DNA of 64,000 nucleotides from NCBI GenBank assembly GCA_027924585.1, contig BSBM01000597.1, forward strand, positions 4,658,501 to 4,722,500. Direction: 5' to 3'. Of this stretch, positions 45,321 through 57,947 are shown piece after piece. The stretch comes from Larix kaempferi (Eukaryota; Streptophyta; Pinopsida; Pinales; Pinaceae). Within the stretch, counting starts at the first letter, position 1; each line of letters starts with the position of its first letter. The notes under the pieces were generated by a model. That model was not told where the DNA came from, did no database searches, and was given only the letters and a program-made list of their open reading frames with translations. The translations under genes and the position numbers were made by a program.

Positions 45321-45615
45321 TTAATTTTTACACCCATTAAAATATCCAAATTATACTCCAAGTTTACATTTTTATTTAAAATAAAAATCTAAAAAATAAA
45401 ATATATAATATTTATAAATTGATTAGTAATGATTTTGAAAAAACTTAAGACATTTTTTTTTAAAATTGAACAATTTTTACACCCATTAAAATATCCAAAT
45501 TATAATCCAAGTTTACAGTTTTTATTTAAAATAAAAATCTAAAAAATAAAATATATAGTATTTATAAATTGATTAGTAATGGTTTTGAAAAAATTTAGAC
45601 ATTTTTTAAAAAATT
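45320..45615. repeat. 151-bp tandem duplication
   Basis: TTTTTACACCCATTAAAATA at about 45326 recurs at about 45475, and the match covers about 135 bases to GATTAGTAATG(A/G)TTTTG. AT-rich and non-coding. Confidence 0.8.
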
Positions 45616-45918
45616 GAACAACCTTTATAGCTTACCCTTGATTATGAAAACATTGGATTTTATAAATCATTATAATTTTATCTTAATTTTGGATCTACCA
45701 TGTATTGAATCTTAAATATTTTTTAAATTTTACATTTTAAAAAATGTTTCCACTTTAAAAAAAAATTAAATTCCTTTTTGTACTTAATAAATCTAGAATT
45801 AAAATAAATTTTCATTTAAATTATAAAAACAAAAATTAACTTAAAAAACATTTAATTATTTTTCATTAAATACACATGGTCAAAAGCAACCGACCATGTA
45901 ACTTTCAATACACAACAT

Positions 45919-46100
45919 GGACCACTCCCCTTCCTTGTAAATAGAAACAAACAAATCTACCAAAGCATAAAAGGACCACTCCCCTTCCTTGTAAATAGAA
46001 ACAAACAAATCTACCAAAGCATAAAAAGTGCCTTGAAAGCCATTCAATACTTTTTTAACTCAAATAAATCTACCACAGCATAAAAAGTGACTTGAAAGGC
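45919..46100. repeat. 54-bp tandem repeat
   Basis: GGACCACTCCCCTTCC at 45919 is repeated at 45973 in an essentially identical 54-base unit. A third, partial and diverged unit (AATCTACCACAGCATAAAAA, then GTGACTTGAAAGGCATT) follows at about 46063. Confidence 0.85.
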
Positions 46101-49100
46101 ATTAAATACTTGTTTAAGTAAGGGTGGAAATGGAACTCTAAAGAGAAATTGTCAAAATTGATTGATCTTACTTTTAAAAAAAGCATTAAAGTAATTCATA
46201 GACTAAATGGATACCCCATTAACATGGACAGCTTACCCTATAAAATCAATATTTAATATACAAATAACAATAGTGTCGGAGAAAATATCTAGAATATGAT
46301 TGTGTACAATTGCAAACATAATAACATTAAGACAAAAAATGTAAAAAGATGGTTATAATGCTCCTTTACCTATTCTGGATAACATGAGAATCATCGTTGG
46401 GGAGAAAATATCGATGATTATCCAGCAAACAATATGCGATATAGCGTAGATGGAATGCTAAGAATAATAAAAATTACACATCATTGAAAAGTAAATATAC
46501 AACTAAAATAATAAAAACAAAGTACAAAACACCCCCAACCTATAGGTTATGGCTATCTTGTGGCAACACAAAAAAAATCCTAAAGAAACTCTAAGTGCAT
46601 CTAAGTTCTAGAAGAGGAAGTCTTTAGTGTGGAAATAACATTGGTTTAAAAAAAATATGATGTGTACATTTTTTTTCACATCATATCTTGAAAGTTATAA
46701 AGACATAAGAGTGATAAATGTATGAATTTGAAAATAGAATTATAGGAGATGAGAAGCATGAAGAGAAATGAGATGTTTTTTTTGTTGATTGTATGAAGGT
46801 GTATCTATGTAAACGATACAGTATACTTGTATGTCAAGACCTGACATGTTAGGAGAGCGGTAATCGAGTTTTTGGGGCTATATATACAAGTTTTTGATAA
46901 CTATGTTGTAATTGCAAATCACAGCGTGTGGTCATACCTTTTTTGTATGCAACTTTTTCTTAATATAAAAGTTGACTTTTTTCTGTGTGAAAAAAAAATA
47001 GAAAAATTTTAAATTTCATTTTTTTTTTCTAATTCTTAATTTTTATTAAGAGGGGTGTACTATGTTAATCCCACATTACTGGAAGATGTAGATACTAGTT
47101 CAACTCTCCGAACAACTTAATTTACAGATCCTTCATCTATTGGCTTGGTTTTAAGGACAATGTTTATTAGGGAATTGACTTAGTTATAGTCATTCCATTC
47201 AAGGCATTGGGCATTTAATATCTCCTCTACTACAACATTGGGAAAACTTAATGTCAATGTATTAGATAACCATCTCTCCATATTTGGGGAAACCCCTCCC
47301 TCAAGTAAAGACATATAGTAATTTCCTTATAGTTGTCTATCTTTAAACATGTGATTGTCTATGTCTATTTCTTGTCTAATTTGGAAACACTTCCGAAAAC
47401 AATGCTAGTGATTTATGGAGACAACACCTCATGGTTCCTTCCATGACCATCATGGTCTCATGACTTTACAAGGGGAGGAAGGAGTGGCATTGATTGGGGT
47501 CATGGATTGTTTCCCTCTTAGAGGTTTTAACCATGTAATACATTGTTATGTCGATATATAATCTGTTTTTGTGAGTGGTTACTTAAGGTGTTCGACCTGT
47601 GTGGAAATACCCTATTTTTGTCTAACATTTTGTAGCACCAAAACCATATTTACTTTAGGTAAAAACCTCTTACTAGTAAGGAATTGGTAGATCTTCTTAT
47701 ATATGCACAATAATACATAATTCTAAAGGGACTTGTTTAGAGCTTGTATTAATATTTCCATTTTTTTGTTCTGTAAATTTGAAGATCTATGTGATATTTT
47801 GGTTTTTTAAAGGCCATGATCTACTCCAAATTTCTAGTTATGTAGGTGTACAAGGTTAGTAAAGGTGTACATAGAGAAAGCTTCATTTGGGGTTCAGATT
47901 GGCTCCTCTCTTTTCATTAGGGATTTTCAAATTCCCGTGGTCCTATGTTAAGTTTATTTTAGTCGATGACTAAACTACTCGAAATTTTCATATACGACGT
48001 TTAGAATAGGTCTAGTTTGATTGATAATGCATTCAAGTTCTCAAAAACATAATTAAATGAAACATTATATCATGCATAGCTAGGACTAGACTTTAGGAAG
48101 AAGTTGTTATAAGTAAGTTATTGAAGACTATGTTCATGGAAATGAATCAACATTTGCTAGGAAGCACAAGGTTATCTCTCTACCCTGAAAATGTAATTAT
48201 GTCAAACCACATCACTATGAAAATTTTCCTCAACAAACCTTGGTTGAAGCAATGAATTTATGGTCTTTTGCATCTTATCATATAATTTTGTTTTTATCAA
48301 TGTGTAGTATGGAAACAAGTAAATACCTTGGAGAAAGAGGAAGATGAAAGCCTCAAAAAAGTGTTTGAAACGAGAACAATGAAAAAAAAGACTAAAATAC
48401 ATATACATTTATTTATTGATTGATGTTGCATTAGTGTTGGGATCATTGTTATGAAAGCAAGAGCCATTTTATTTGGCAAGTGTGTATTTAACACTCGCAT
48501 GTGAGAACTGAGAACACACAGTTGAAGTTGCATGGCTCGGAACATCTTGCTTCTTTGAACAGCATAATCCACTTGATGTTTCCAATTCAGTAAACGAGAT
48601 GAAGATTATTACCATGACCATGGATTTGAGGACGATTCATCAACTTGTCATAGGCCAAACCTTGATGTAAGTGAGAAAATAAACAAGTATAATGACAAAA
48701 AAAAAATAGGTGTCACATGCTGAAGAGGTTAGTACTATCGACCAATGCTTGAAGGCCCATTAAATTTTTGCAAGGCTTGGTATTTGATTAGGTGTATAAC
48801 TTGTTTTATAATCATACAAGCTTTTATGATAGTAGGTTTTGATTGGTTTCATAGAAGAAATTGATTGCATATTTTGATTGGTTGTAGAGATAAAATTAAT
48901 GGCTTGTTGATTGGTTGAAAAAATGATTGGACATCCATTTTTATATTATAAATGCTTTATGAAAAATTAAAATACAAAATATATACTATTAAAGGAAACC
49001 ATAACAATACAAAAATCATTTTGGAAATCTAAGAAAACCGATAAATAATAGCTCTTATTTGGATTAAAATTAATCTCACGCATATATTTAGATTATAATG

Positions 49101-49150
49101 ACATGGATTGGAAAAATATCAAAGTTATTAATGGCTTTGAATTTTGACAA
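46100..49150. other. Intergenic DNA without recognised features
   Basis: Mixed AT-rich sequence. Short frames on both strands (for example 48202-48572, minus) lack family motifs. A moderately complex stretch at 47050-48240 may be an old transposon, but I could not match it to any domain with confidence. Confidence 0.5.
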
Positions 49151-49167
49151 TTTCCAATATTAACAAT

Positions 49168-49310
49168 AGAACTTCTTGTTTTCAATCTTCATAATGTATT
49201 TCTCATTTTCACTGACTTTTTGTTTTCAATCTTCATAATGTATTTCTCATTTTGACTGTGACTACTTGTTTTCAACTTCAATAATGTATTCTTCATTTTG
49301 ATTGTGTTTT
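49168..49310. repeat. Short tandem repeat, about 50-bp unit
   Basis: CTTGTTTTCAATCTTCATAATGTATTTCTCATTTT-type units occur three times in a row with small changes. Non-coding. Confidence 0.75.
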
Positions 49311-51440
49311 CCTCACTTTATTAGCATGAAATCAATTTACATGGAATTATATCGTCTCTCTCTAATTGCTCGACATACATCTAGTTCTCTTTTGGGGTGC
49401 CTCTTACCTAGCTTTAATTTCAATTCCTCCTTAACTTTTTCATTCACTTTCTATTTAGTGCCTTTTATGTATTTTTGAAGTTGGGTGAGCTTCCAACCTT
49501 TCTTTCATCCCAAAAGCCCTAAGAGATCCGGCCATAGTTTGACATTTTATGAGATAAAATGATCAATTTTTCTACTAAAAATTGGTGGACATGTGGAGAT
49601 ATCTTCCATCTTGCTACTTCAAAATTTCATTGTCAACAAACTACATATGAATAAGTTATATCCAAATTACATCTACATCTATTTCACATTTTTTACACAT
49701 AAATGGATGGTTCTAAAGCTAGTTTTGGTGGGCAAGTGTAAATATGTGCCATCTCACCACAATCTAAGTTTTGACTTCGTTTGACTTCATATTCCCCTAT
49801 TTTGTCAAAAATATGAAATTGGTTTCCCTCTTTTGTAGCAACTAGTGTGCTTCTATAACAACTATTTAGCATGGTTCTCAAGTTCTCTTTTTTGTTATTA
49901 AACTTATAAAAAGGCATCAACAAACCATTTTTTAATTCATGATTCTATTTTTGATAACACCTCCCCATCATATTTTTAAGGATTCTAATATTATAGTTAA
50001 GTATAGTATTCTAGGTAATTATTTTGGATTGAAATAAACATACATATAGATATGTAGGCAAATATTAAATATGAAATCTACAATTTACTACTTAAACATG
50101 TAAATTTTGGCAAATATTTTAGGTAAATATAGGCAATATTAGAGACTAAAAATGACAAAAAAAATAGCCAATTGATGAAATTTTGCCCCTAAAAATTACC
50201 TTGCTCCCCATTGAGAAGCTTTTAACCCCAACAATAATTCAAGAGATAATATAAACTTCAAATCTATACCAGATAAGTTCCAAAAACCTCTAACTTGATT
50301 GCTTATATATTTTTGTTTCGATGCTGGGCATTAATTGTGGTCCCATTGTAATAGTCTCCTCATAAATTCCTACATAAAACAAGTTTAAATCTAGCAGAAA
50401 TTAAAGCCTTTATGACCTAACAATGTAAATTGGAAATACATGTAAATGTCTATACCACTGAAAGGATCCTCATCCGAATTTTTTGGTCATCAAACGTTTA
50501 ATTGAAACCCACTGAAAAGATCCTCATCCGAGCTTTTCGGTCTTATCGTCGCAGTTAAATTTTTTTCAATATAGAAAAATACTTAACTAATTATTGACAA
50601 AGCTTTTGTAGCAGGACGAGAAAATAGGAAGCAAAGTTGTTTTACAAAAAAAAACTATTTTCCACGAAAAAAGCGATCAGTGAAAATTCGCTGAAAAAAA
50701 AGCAATCACGTGGATGCATCATATGAACCAATGGGAATCCAAATTCATAGGACCAAACTCCGAGAGAATCGCGTATAAAGAATCCAAACACTACTTCCAA
50801 AAGAGTCCCGCTTCTCAAAGTACAATAATTTTATGACAATTCAGCCTTTCAAAAAGGAAAGACCGTGGAACGTTTCCCGATATTTTTAGCCATAGGTTTA
50901 AGTTTTAGCGACTTCAGCTAAGAGGCCCGCAGTGGGTGTAAAAACTTTGACCAACAGGCAGGTATGTAGATAGAGCACATGGGCTTTACGGGATACGCAC
51001 TATTTCACTGAGTCTGATGTATTTTAGGGAAATTCTGTCATTTTTCTATGCTGCGAATAACCGATGTGTTATTTTTATAAAAGATATTATCTTTTAATTG
51101 GAAGAAATTTAGTATGATCATGATGTTTTATTTTTATAATAGATATTATTTTTTAATTGGAAGAAAATTAATATGATAATGAAATTTGATTTAATTTCGA
51201 TGATATTATACTTGGAGAGGGATTAAATCTTTTGAGGTATAAATTTCTTTTACAGTGCAAAACTTGAGAAAATGTGGATTTTCTCTGATCACTTGATAGA
51301 GTTGGAGTTAAGATAGATCTATGCTAGTTCCAATTGTGGTGGTTGCATCAAAATATTGTTTAAAAACAAAATTATTCCATTGAAATAATTTTATCCAAAA
51401 AATTATTTATGTGAATAGATTGCAAGTAAAATCAAGTGCA
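49310..51440. other. Intergenic DNA, mostly featureless
   Basis: A doubled motif CCACTGAAAAGATCCTCATCCGA-like lies at about 50455-50545. The stretch 50690-51010 is less AT-rich and resembles 60370-60510 in parts (see findings). No gene is seen. Confidence 0.5.
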
Positions 51441-51620
51441 GGAAGTCCAATGTATGTAACTTGGGTGGTTGGGAGGAATGCTTGTTACCCTCCGCACCTA
51501 GGTTCAATTCTTGTAAGTGACATGATGCTCTTGTTGAGATCCTATGTAATGAATGAGTGGATTATGTATTTTTGGCCATACGATTATGTATTTCTGGCCA
51601 TACCTTAATTATCTGGACCA
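51441..51620 (+). mobile_element. tRNA-related SINE-like sequence
   Basis: TAACTTGGGTGGTTGGGAGG (about 51458, A-box side) is followed by a GGTTCAATTC B box at 51501-51510, with stem-like TTACCCTCCGCACCTAG between them, as in a tRNA head. The tail after 51520 has a doubled TTATGTATTT(T/C)TGGCCATAC unit and then an A run near 51625. ATCAAGT flanks both sides (about 51431 and 51633), a weak candidate target duplication. It is too divergent to be a working tRNA gene. Confidence 0.5.
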
Positions 51621-51639
51621 TTAACAAAAAAGATCAAGT

Positions 51640-52468
51640 AAATGTGAGATCCTACATCTCTTTCTTTCCAATAATTATACTTGTTTTCTCCAATGTTAAT
51701 TTTTGTGTTATTGATTTTCAAACCCCAAGCAAGTTTCAATGGAAGTGATTTTGTTGTACATGTTTCAATGGGCTCAATAATAATAGTTTGAGGTAATACT
51801 TCATCCCATGAAATCCCTAGATAATTACCAAATCTTACTCAAATATATGTGGGAGGGTATGGGGGTAAACTTCCAAAATTATAGTCACGTTTCAAATTAG
51901 CAAGCTAGTTATACAAGAACAGACATTACCACGCTACAAGCGGCATTCACTTGCATAAGTCCATAAGTTTGAAGTGAGCATCACTCTAGCTCCAACTGAA
52001 ATAAACAGTTCACCTTCCATTTTCTCATCATTGCAACATTTTCTTCTTAGCGTTACAACAACACTACGTGCAATAAGACAATTCGCATACATCATCGTTT
52101 GTTCCAAATAAATGAAATGACCCTTTTGTGGAAGGATCGAAAGAAGCATATGTAAGATTCATTCGTAATTTACAATCATCTTTAATTTAAATTACATGTC
52201 TAATATTCATTAGAGATGATGAAGACGTTTTTATTGTATTTTATTTTGGCTTTGTCCATTTTGCTTGAAAATTATAGCCAGAATTACAATAATTACAATA
52301 TTAAAGGAAGCCAAAATTAATGCACTTTGAGGATATTTAAGAATCAAATGCTTCAAATAATGCAATGTACACATAAATGTATAAAACATTTCTGAAATCA
52401 ATGCAATTTAGAAATGATATTATGCATACTATACGTTAAATCAATACTTCTTAAGAAGAAGTTCAAAA
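51640..52468. other. Intergenic DNA
   Basis: No gene or repeat was recognised. Short minus-strand frames at 51934-52149 lack motifs. Confidence 0.5.
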
Positions 52469-52477
52469 AAAAGTTAA

Positions 52478-52745
52478 AGAGTAAGCTAAACTCTAGACCG
52501 AATGCATCAAGAATCCGGCGATTTTTCTGGCGAAAATCCGGCTGAAATTGTTTAAATGACAGTTTTGGGTTGCTAGAATTGCATAATCGGGGTGCCCCAG
52601 GGGTAATCGAGGTCGCTGAAGCCATTCCTGCAACCAAAATTGCAATTCGAACAACCCAAATTGCAGTTTCAGCAATTTCTCATTCGCCGGATTTCGATGA
52701 AAATCGCCGGTAAAGGTGCATTCGATCTAGAGTTTAGCTCATTCC
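52478..52745. mobile_element. Mutator-like MITE
   Basis: 268 bases with terminal inverted repeats of 29 bases (core AGCTAAACTCTAGA, then CGAATGCA) that differ at four places. They are flanked by a perfect 9-base duplication AAAAGTTAA (52469-52477, 52746-52754). A 9-base target duplication is characteristic of Mutator-type elements. The inner part continues as an imperfect inverted repeat (CCGGCGATTTTC and GAAATCCGGCGA). No transposase. Confidence 0.85.
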
Positions 52746-53063
52746 AAAAGTTAACAATAAAATCAATGCATCAGGTTTAATAAAAAATAACACAAAAATC
52801 AATGCAATTCCCAATGCACATATTTTTAATGGATATTATCTCAATTCTATTTCATCCACAGTACTATGGGAACATAATGCTTTTCCCAATTGTAAACTAG
52901 GCATAACATAGATTCACAATATTGGATCCATTTGAACAATAGATCTCCATCACTTGAACATAATGCGTTTCATAAATCACTTAAAGATAATAATTTTGTG
53001 AAAATTTGTGAAAGGGAATTCGATGATTTCAATTTTTAGCTTACATGTTTCCCTGTGCTTTTA

Positions 53064-53500
53064 GAGTTATTGCAATAATTGGTGTATTGGATGATGTTTA
53101 ATATAATGAATTTTTCAATGCATATATTACAAATTAGAGGGTTAGAGTTATTGCAATAATTGGTGTATTGGATGATGTTTAATATAATGAATTTTTCAAT
53201 GCATAGATTACAAATTAGAGGGTTCATAATGATGAGTATGTATAATAACTTTTTTTTGTGCTTTTAGAGTTATTGCAATCATTGGTGTATTGGATGATGT
53301 TTAATATAATGAATTTCTCAATGCATAGATTACAAATTAGAGAGTTCATAATGATGAGCATGCATAATAACTTTTTTTGTTTTTAGAATTATTGCAATCA
53401 TTGGTGTATTAGATGATGTTTAATATAATGAATTTCTCAATGCATAGATTACAAATTAGAGAATTTATAATGATGAGAATGCATAATAATTCTTGCAACA
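53064..53500. repeat. Tandem array with 81- and about 120-bp steps
   Basis: AGAGTTATTGCAAT recurs at 53064, 53145, 53267 and 53386 (the last as AGAATTATTGCAAT). Each is followed by TTGGTGTATTGGATGATGTT and, 40 bases on, CAATGCATA. The longer steps include an extra CATAATGATGAG stretch. Non-coding. Confidence 0.88.
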
Positions 53501-54110
53501 TGTGCATGGAAAGACAATGATTGATAGTAGACACACTTTTTATTTTATTTTAATATTTATTTTAAATATAGAATATACTGGGATTTTTTTTTCTTCCATC
53601 TTTCAAGTTTTATATGTGAATGTGTGCACAATAGAATACATAAAGAATGGTTCAACTTCTAATTTCCAATTAGATGTTTTTTTCATTTAGCATTAAAGTT
53701 TCTCTTGCTTGACCTTCATTCCAAATAAGGTGATTTGGATTTTATGGAATATTTAGCATCTAGGAATGAGTTGTGATTTAGGAAAGATTTGAGTATGAAG
53801 TTGTTTATGGATGAGTGATCACAGGTGTTCTTGGAGATTTGTTGGGGATCAAGGTAATGGAGATAGCATGTCCTTTCATGGTTTTTTTCATCCATTGTTG
53901 GTTCAAAGGTAGGTAACTAATCTCAATTTCTCATTTATGGTATTGTGTGTAGTATTATATGCTTTCCATATCCTAACCCATATGGTTGCAAGTATCAATG
54001 GAAGGGTTGAATGTAGTCACAGTAAGGAAGGATCTTGGACTATTCCATGACATGGCGAATCCATGAAGATGGATAACACTTTTTGGCCAAAAGTGACAAT
54101 GAAAATTCGA
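53500..54110. other. Intergenic DNA next to the minus-strand gypsy element
   Basis: No gene is seen. The 3' LTR of the minus-strand element would be expected here, but I find no matching sequence beyond 59570 to prove it. Confidence 0.4.
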
Positions 54111-54114
54111 TTTT

Positions 54115-55320
54115 TCACTCATTCATTAAATCGAAGCTCTCAAAGCTCATATATGCTTTGTGAAATCTGACATGTAACAAAAAAAACAAATTGTAGGGAA
54201 TTATGTTGTATTTCCACCAATATTTAAAAATAATAATATTATTATTTAATTTGTCAAAATTGCATTTAATGATCCATTGTAAAGTCTTTAGTTGAACTGA
54301 GCCAGTGTTATTTAATTCCTTAACGATGTATGGCCCAACCCATGTTGTATGCAACTTTTTGGCTTTTCCTTTTATTCAACTGTCGTATACTAATGTTAGG
54401 TCATCGAATGATATGTATTTCCTTTTTATGTTACGGTCCTGTCAAGCATTATGTTGCTATTTTTAAACTTGTTGATGGTGGATTTCTATTTGGCATTGTT
54501 CCTCCAGCTTTGATAGGTCAAAATTTCTATCTTTTCTAGCTCTAGCAATATCTAAATGAAGTATGTCTACAATGATGGGTTCTTGTAGTTTGAAATGTAA
54601 CGGGACGACTGCTTCCTGCCCATAAACGAGTTTAAAGGGTGATTGTCTCGTCGACCATTTATAAGTTGTTCTATAAGCCCATAGAATAATGGGTAACATG
54701 TCGTCCCAATCATCCTTATCATTATTACAAAGCTTTGTTAGACCTTTAGATAAAGTTTTGTTGAATGCTTCAATAGCTCCATTCATTGTGGATGATATGC
54801 TGAACTCTTTTGGTGTTCGATCATGAATTCCTTTAGTAATATTGATATAGTCTTGTTGATAAAATGTTTCCCTCTGTCATTGATGAGGGTAAGGGGGCAT
54901 CCAAATCTGGTGATGATATTTTCATAAATAAATTTTGTAGCTACTTCACTAGAAGATGCTTTGACAGGTTTAGTTTCTGCCCATTTAGCAACATACTCGA
55001 CTACTGTGATAATGTATCGAGCTCTGGTTCATTGACCAAGAACTGGGAAGGGTCTAACGAAGTTGATAGCCCATATTTCAAATGTTAAACTTGGATTAAC
55101 ATGTATCAATGGCATCTAATTTCTAGGCAGTGGTCACCCTAATATTTGTCACTTATCACATTTGTTTACCTGTTTTTTATAATCTTTATGTAGAGTCAAA
55201 CATCATAGTCCAGACTGTAGAATTTTATTTGCAGTTGTGTCGGCTTGGTAGTGTCCCCCTGCTGGTACACTATGTGCTCCGTCGATGATATCTTGTCATT
55301 CGTGCTCTAAAACACATCAT
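54115..55320 (-). pseudogene. Gypsy integrase (relic)
   Basis: Leftward from 55320: a His/Cys zinc site (GGHYQADTTANKIL, then CLTLHKDYKKQVNKCDK), IWAINFVRPFPVLGQ where the first catalytic Asp is Asn, and LINDRGKHFINKT with the second Asp. The frame 54786-54463 follows, with NGAIEAFNKTLSKGL (Glu present) and WAYRTTYKWSTRQSPFKLVYG. The last part, 54354-54115 (TTWVGPYIVKELNNTGSVQL), fits the C-terminal DNA-binding domain. Inactive by substitution and frameshift. Confidence 0.82.
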
Positions 55321-55499
55321 CACAATACTTCATCTGGTCCCAATTTATACAAGAATCTGTTTATTAAAATATATGGTGCAACCTTAATTGCAAGTATCTT
55401 CTTTTGTTTTTCTAGCATTCCTTTTGGGGCACGACCTTGATCGAGGTATTGTGTTATCTATTCCAATTATGTCGGTACTGCTTTAACTCTAAATAAGTG

Positions 55500-56531
55500 A
55501 GTGTCGAGTAACTCATCGTCGATTCCGACATGATCTTCTCCTGTTTTTATTTGTGATAGGTGGTTGGGGCCGACATTATTCTTTCCAGGTCATACAATTG
55601 TTTCAAACTCAAATTCTTGGAATATGACCAACCATCTACATAATCAACCATGATGGAGAGGTTTTTTTACTAAGTATTTGAGCGCTTGATGATCCATGTA
55701 AAATATAAACGGGTTAGCCAGCAGGTAGTGTCGATACTTTTGCAGTGCAAAGATCATGCCTAAAGCTTCTCGTTTTGTTGTAGAGTAATTTATTTATGCT
55801 TTATTTAACTTTCTACTAGCATATGCATTCGGGTAATCCATTCCATCTTCTCTTGGTTGAGTAAGTATTGCACCAAACGCAACACCAGATGTGTCGATAT
55901 GGACATGAAATATAATCGACCAATTTGGAAATCTTAGAATTGGGTCTTCGACAAGTTTTCTCTTAAGTAACTCAAATGATTCTACACATTCTTGAGACCA
56001 TCTAAAGTCTTGATTTTCCTTTAGTAGTTCTTCTAGAGGATATGTCATATCAGAGTAATATCTTATAAATTTTCGATAGTATCCTGTATGTCCAAGAATT
56101 ATTTTGACCTGCTTTGGGTTTACTGGTGGTTTTAAGTCAAGAATAACTTTAATCTTGGCATAGTCGACTTTGATTCCTTCTTTGCAAACAACATGTCCTA
56201 GCAGGATTGGAATTGGTGTTGTGAATATGCACTTTTTAATATTCAGAGATAGTTGTATTTGTCTGCATCGTTCTAACATAAGTCGAAGGTATTGAACATG
56301 GTCTTTTAATAGTGAATATATTGTCCAGTCGTCAAAGTAGACAGCCATGGTTTTGTATATATATTCTTGAAATGCTTTTACTACTATTCTAGAGAATATT
56401 GTAGGTGCATTCTTTATACCAAAGGGCATAACCTTTGATTTCACAAACAAATGTGGTTTTGTGCTAATCTTCTTTTGCAATAGGAACTTGATTATATCTT
56501 GAAAATCCGTCAGTGAAAGAATAACACTCAT
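55500..56531 (-). pseudogene. Gypsy RT core and RNase H
   Basis: The open frame 56531-55794 (245 codons) has KVMPFGIKNAPTIFSRIVVK, the polymerase site AVYFDDWTIYS with both Asp residues, LGHVVCKEGIKVDYAKI (connection) and IFHVHIDTSGVAFGAILTQP (start of RNase H). Past a stop at 55794 the RNase H goes on: TTKREALGMIFALQKYRHYL and FYMDHQALKYLV. The catalytic residues look kept. It is broken mainly by the stops at 55794 and upstream of 56531. Confidence 0.85.
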
Positions 56532-56625
56532 GACCTACAACTTCATTAATGATTTCGTCGGTGAAAGGTGTAGGAAATGGGTCAGTTAATGTTACTTTAT
56601 TTAGTCCTCTGAATTCGACGCATAT

Positions 56626-57810
56626 TCATAATATTGTTGGATCATGTTTCTTTGGTTGAACGATCATGGGGTTGGCCCATTCTGATTGATGCACTGGGTA
56701 TATGATTCCTGCAGCTATCATATTCTCGATTTCCTTCTTTACCATATCTTTATATTTGTGTGCTAGCTTATATTGTTGTTTCTTGATAGGTTTGGCGTCT
56801 GGTTTTACATCGATTTTCATTTCACCCATTTCTCGAACTAACCCTTTTAAATATTTATAATCTCTTGCAAAGACATCCTGATATTCTTGTAACAAATTGG
56901 TTATTTCTTCTACCTGCTGGTTGGACCAATAATCTCCAATCTTTTCTATCTTTGGTCGATCATCATTGGAAATGTCGACTTCTTTCGTTTTTATTTGCGC
57001 ATCCATCCATTCTAGTGCCCTTTTTTCATTGATTGGTCGATCTCCCTCTTTAAATTCTGTGAATGCGCGGGGAAAGTCTTTTTTGGTGAATATTTCTTGC
57101 TCTGTACTGACTTGCATCAGAGTTTTAATAGGTTTTATGACGCCATGATGATTTCTTTTCCATCTGAAACTTTTACCCAGAGTTTTTTCATTTTCAAGTT
57201 CTAGTCGAGTCGATCGACATGTTGGCTTAGTCGTAATATTATGATATGTCAGTTGCGGCCGTTCTGTCGATGCCGATGTAGCATTGCTCGTCAGTTGTAT
57301 AAAATTTTTAATTTCTTCGACTTCTTCTCTGATGTATTCTTTTATGGAGTGAAGGAAAAATATTTGATAAAGTTTTCTTTCAATTCTTGCCAATTGAATG
57401 TTTCTCCTCTCTTCCATCTTGTACCATTTGTTTGATAGATCTTCTAGTGTATTTGGAAAAATATGGGGATATAATCTTTCGTCTCTGCATCCTACTCGTT
57501 TCCATTCATTTTCACATGTATTGATATGCATGGATGGGTCTTGTCCTTGTATAAATTTTGGTATCTCTACTTGTGCTGTGAGTTTCTTACCTCCAAAGCG
57601 TTCAACGAAATTTGTTGAAGCAGTAGTCCATGTATGAAGATGGGACTGATGTGTTTCCCACCATCTTGTTGTTTGTCCTGTGAATGTTTCGACTAGAGTT
57701 TGAAGTCGACCTTGGTCACCGATGTTTTTAGAAACTTCCTCAATATGAGCAATCACTGACTCTCGTTCCTTGTATCGTAGGGATGGAATACTTGTTGGCT
57801 CCTTTTTCAT
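56626..57810 (-). pseudogene. Open 394-codon frame: tandem gag-like domains joined to RT start
   Basis: Residues about 15-75 hold a gag motif (FTGQTTRWWETHQSHLHTW, then FVERFGG). Residues about 80-175 hold a second gag-like domain (PKFIQGQDPSMHINTCENEW, DERLYPHIFPNTLEDLSNKW). After a charged linker (about 200-320) the RT entry begins at about residue 325 (GEMKIDVKPDAKPIKKQQYK, then GIIYPVHQSEWANPMIV). No stop lies between them. In canonical elements gag comes before the protease and is not fused to RT this way. The first residue shown is only the first ATG; the frame may start further upstream in decayed sequence. Confidence 0.75.
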
Positions 57811-57947
57811 CGGGATGATCGTCAGATATTCTCTTACTTTATTCTCAAATATTTTTGGAATGATGGATATAGTAAAACATTGTTACACTCTTTTTCTAGG
57901 AATAATCTCGACCAACCAGCATTCACAGGCTTGTGCTTCATAATTTT

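Noticed and set aside
47820-48240. Copia integrase fragment
   Set aside because: A few words looked like integrase (FIRDFQIPVVLC, YSKFSYTTF) but frames change constantly and no catalytic motif was found.
48202-48572. Overlapping minus-strand frames of 68 and 91 codons
   Set aside because: Low-complexity hydrophobic translations of AT-rich DNA, with no family similarity or promoter.
51458-51520. Functional tRNA gene
   Set aside because: Acceptor and anticodon stems do not pair convincingly; it fits a SINE head better.
53064-53500. CRISPR-like array
   Set aside because: Whole units repeat without unique spacers, and this is a plant nuclear genome.
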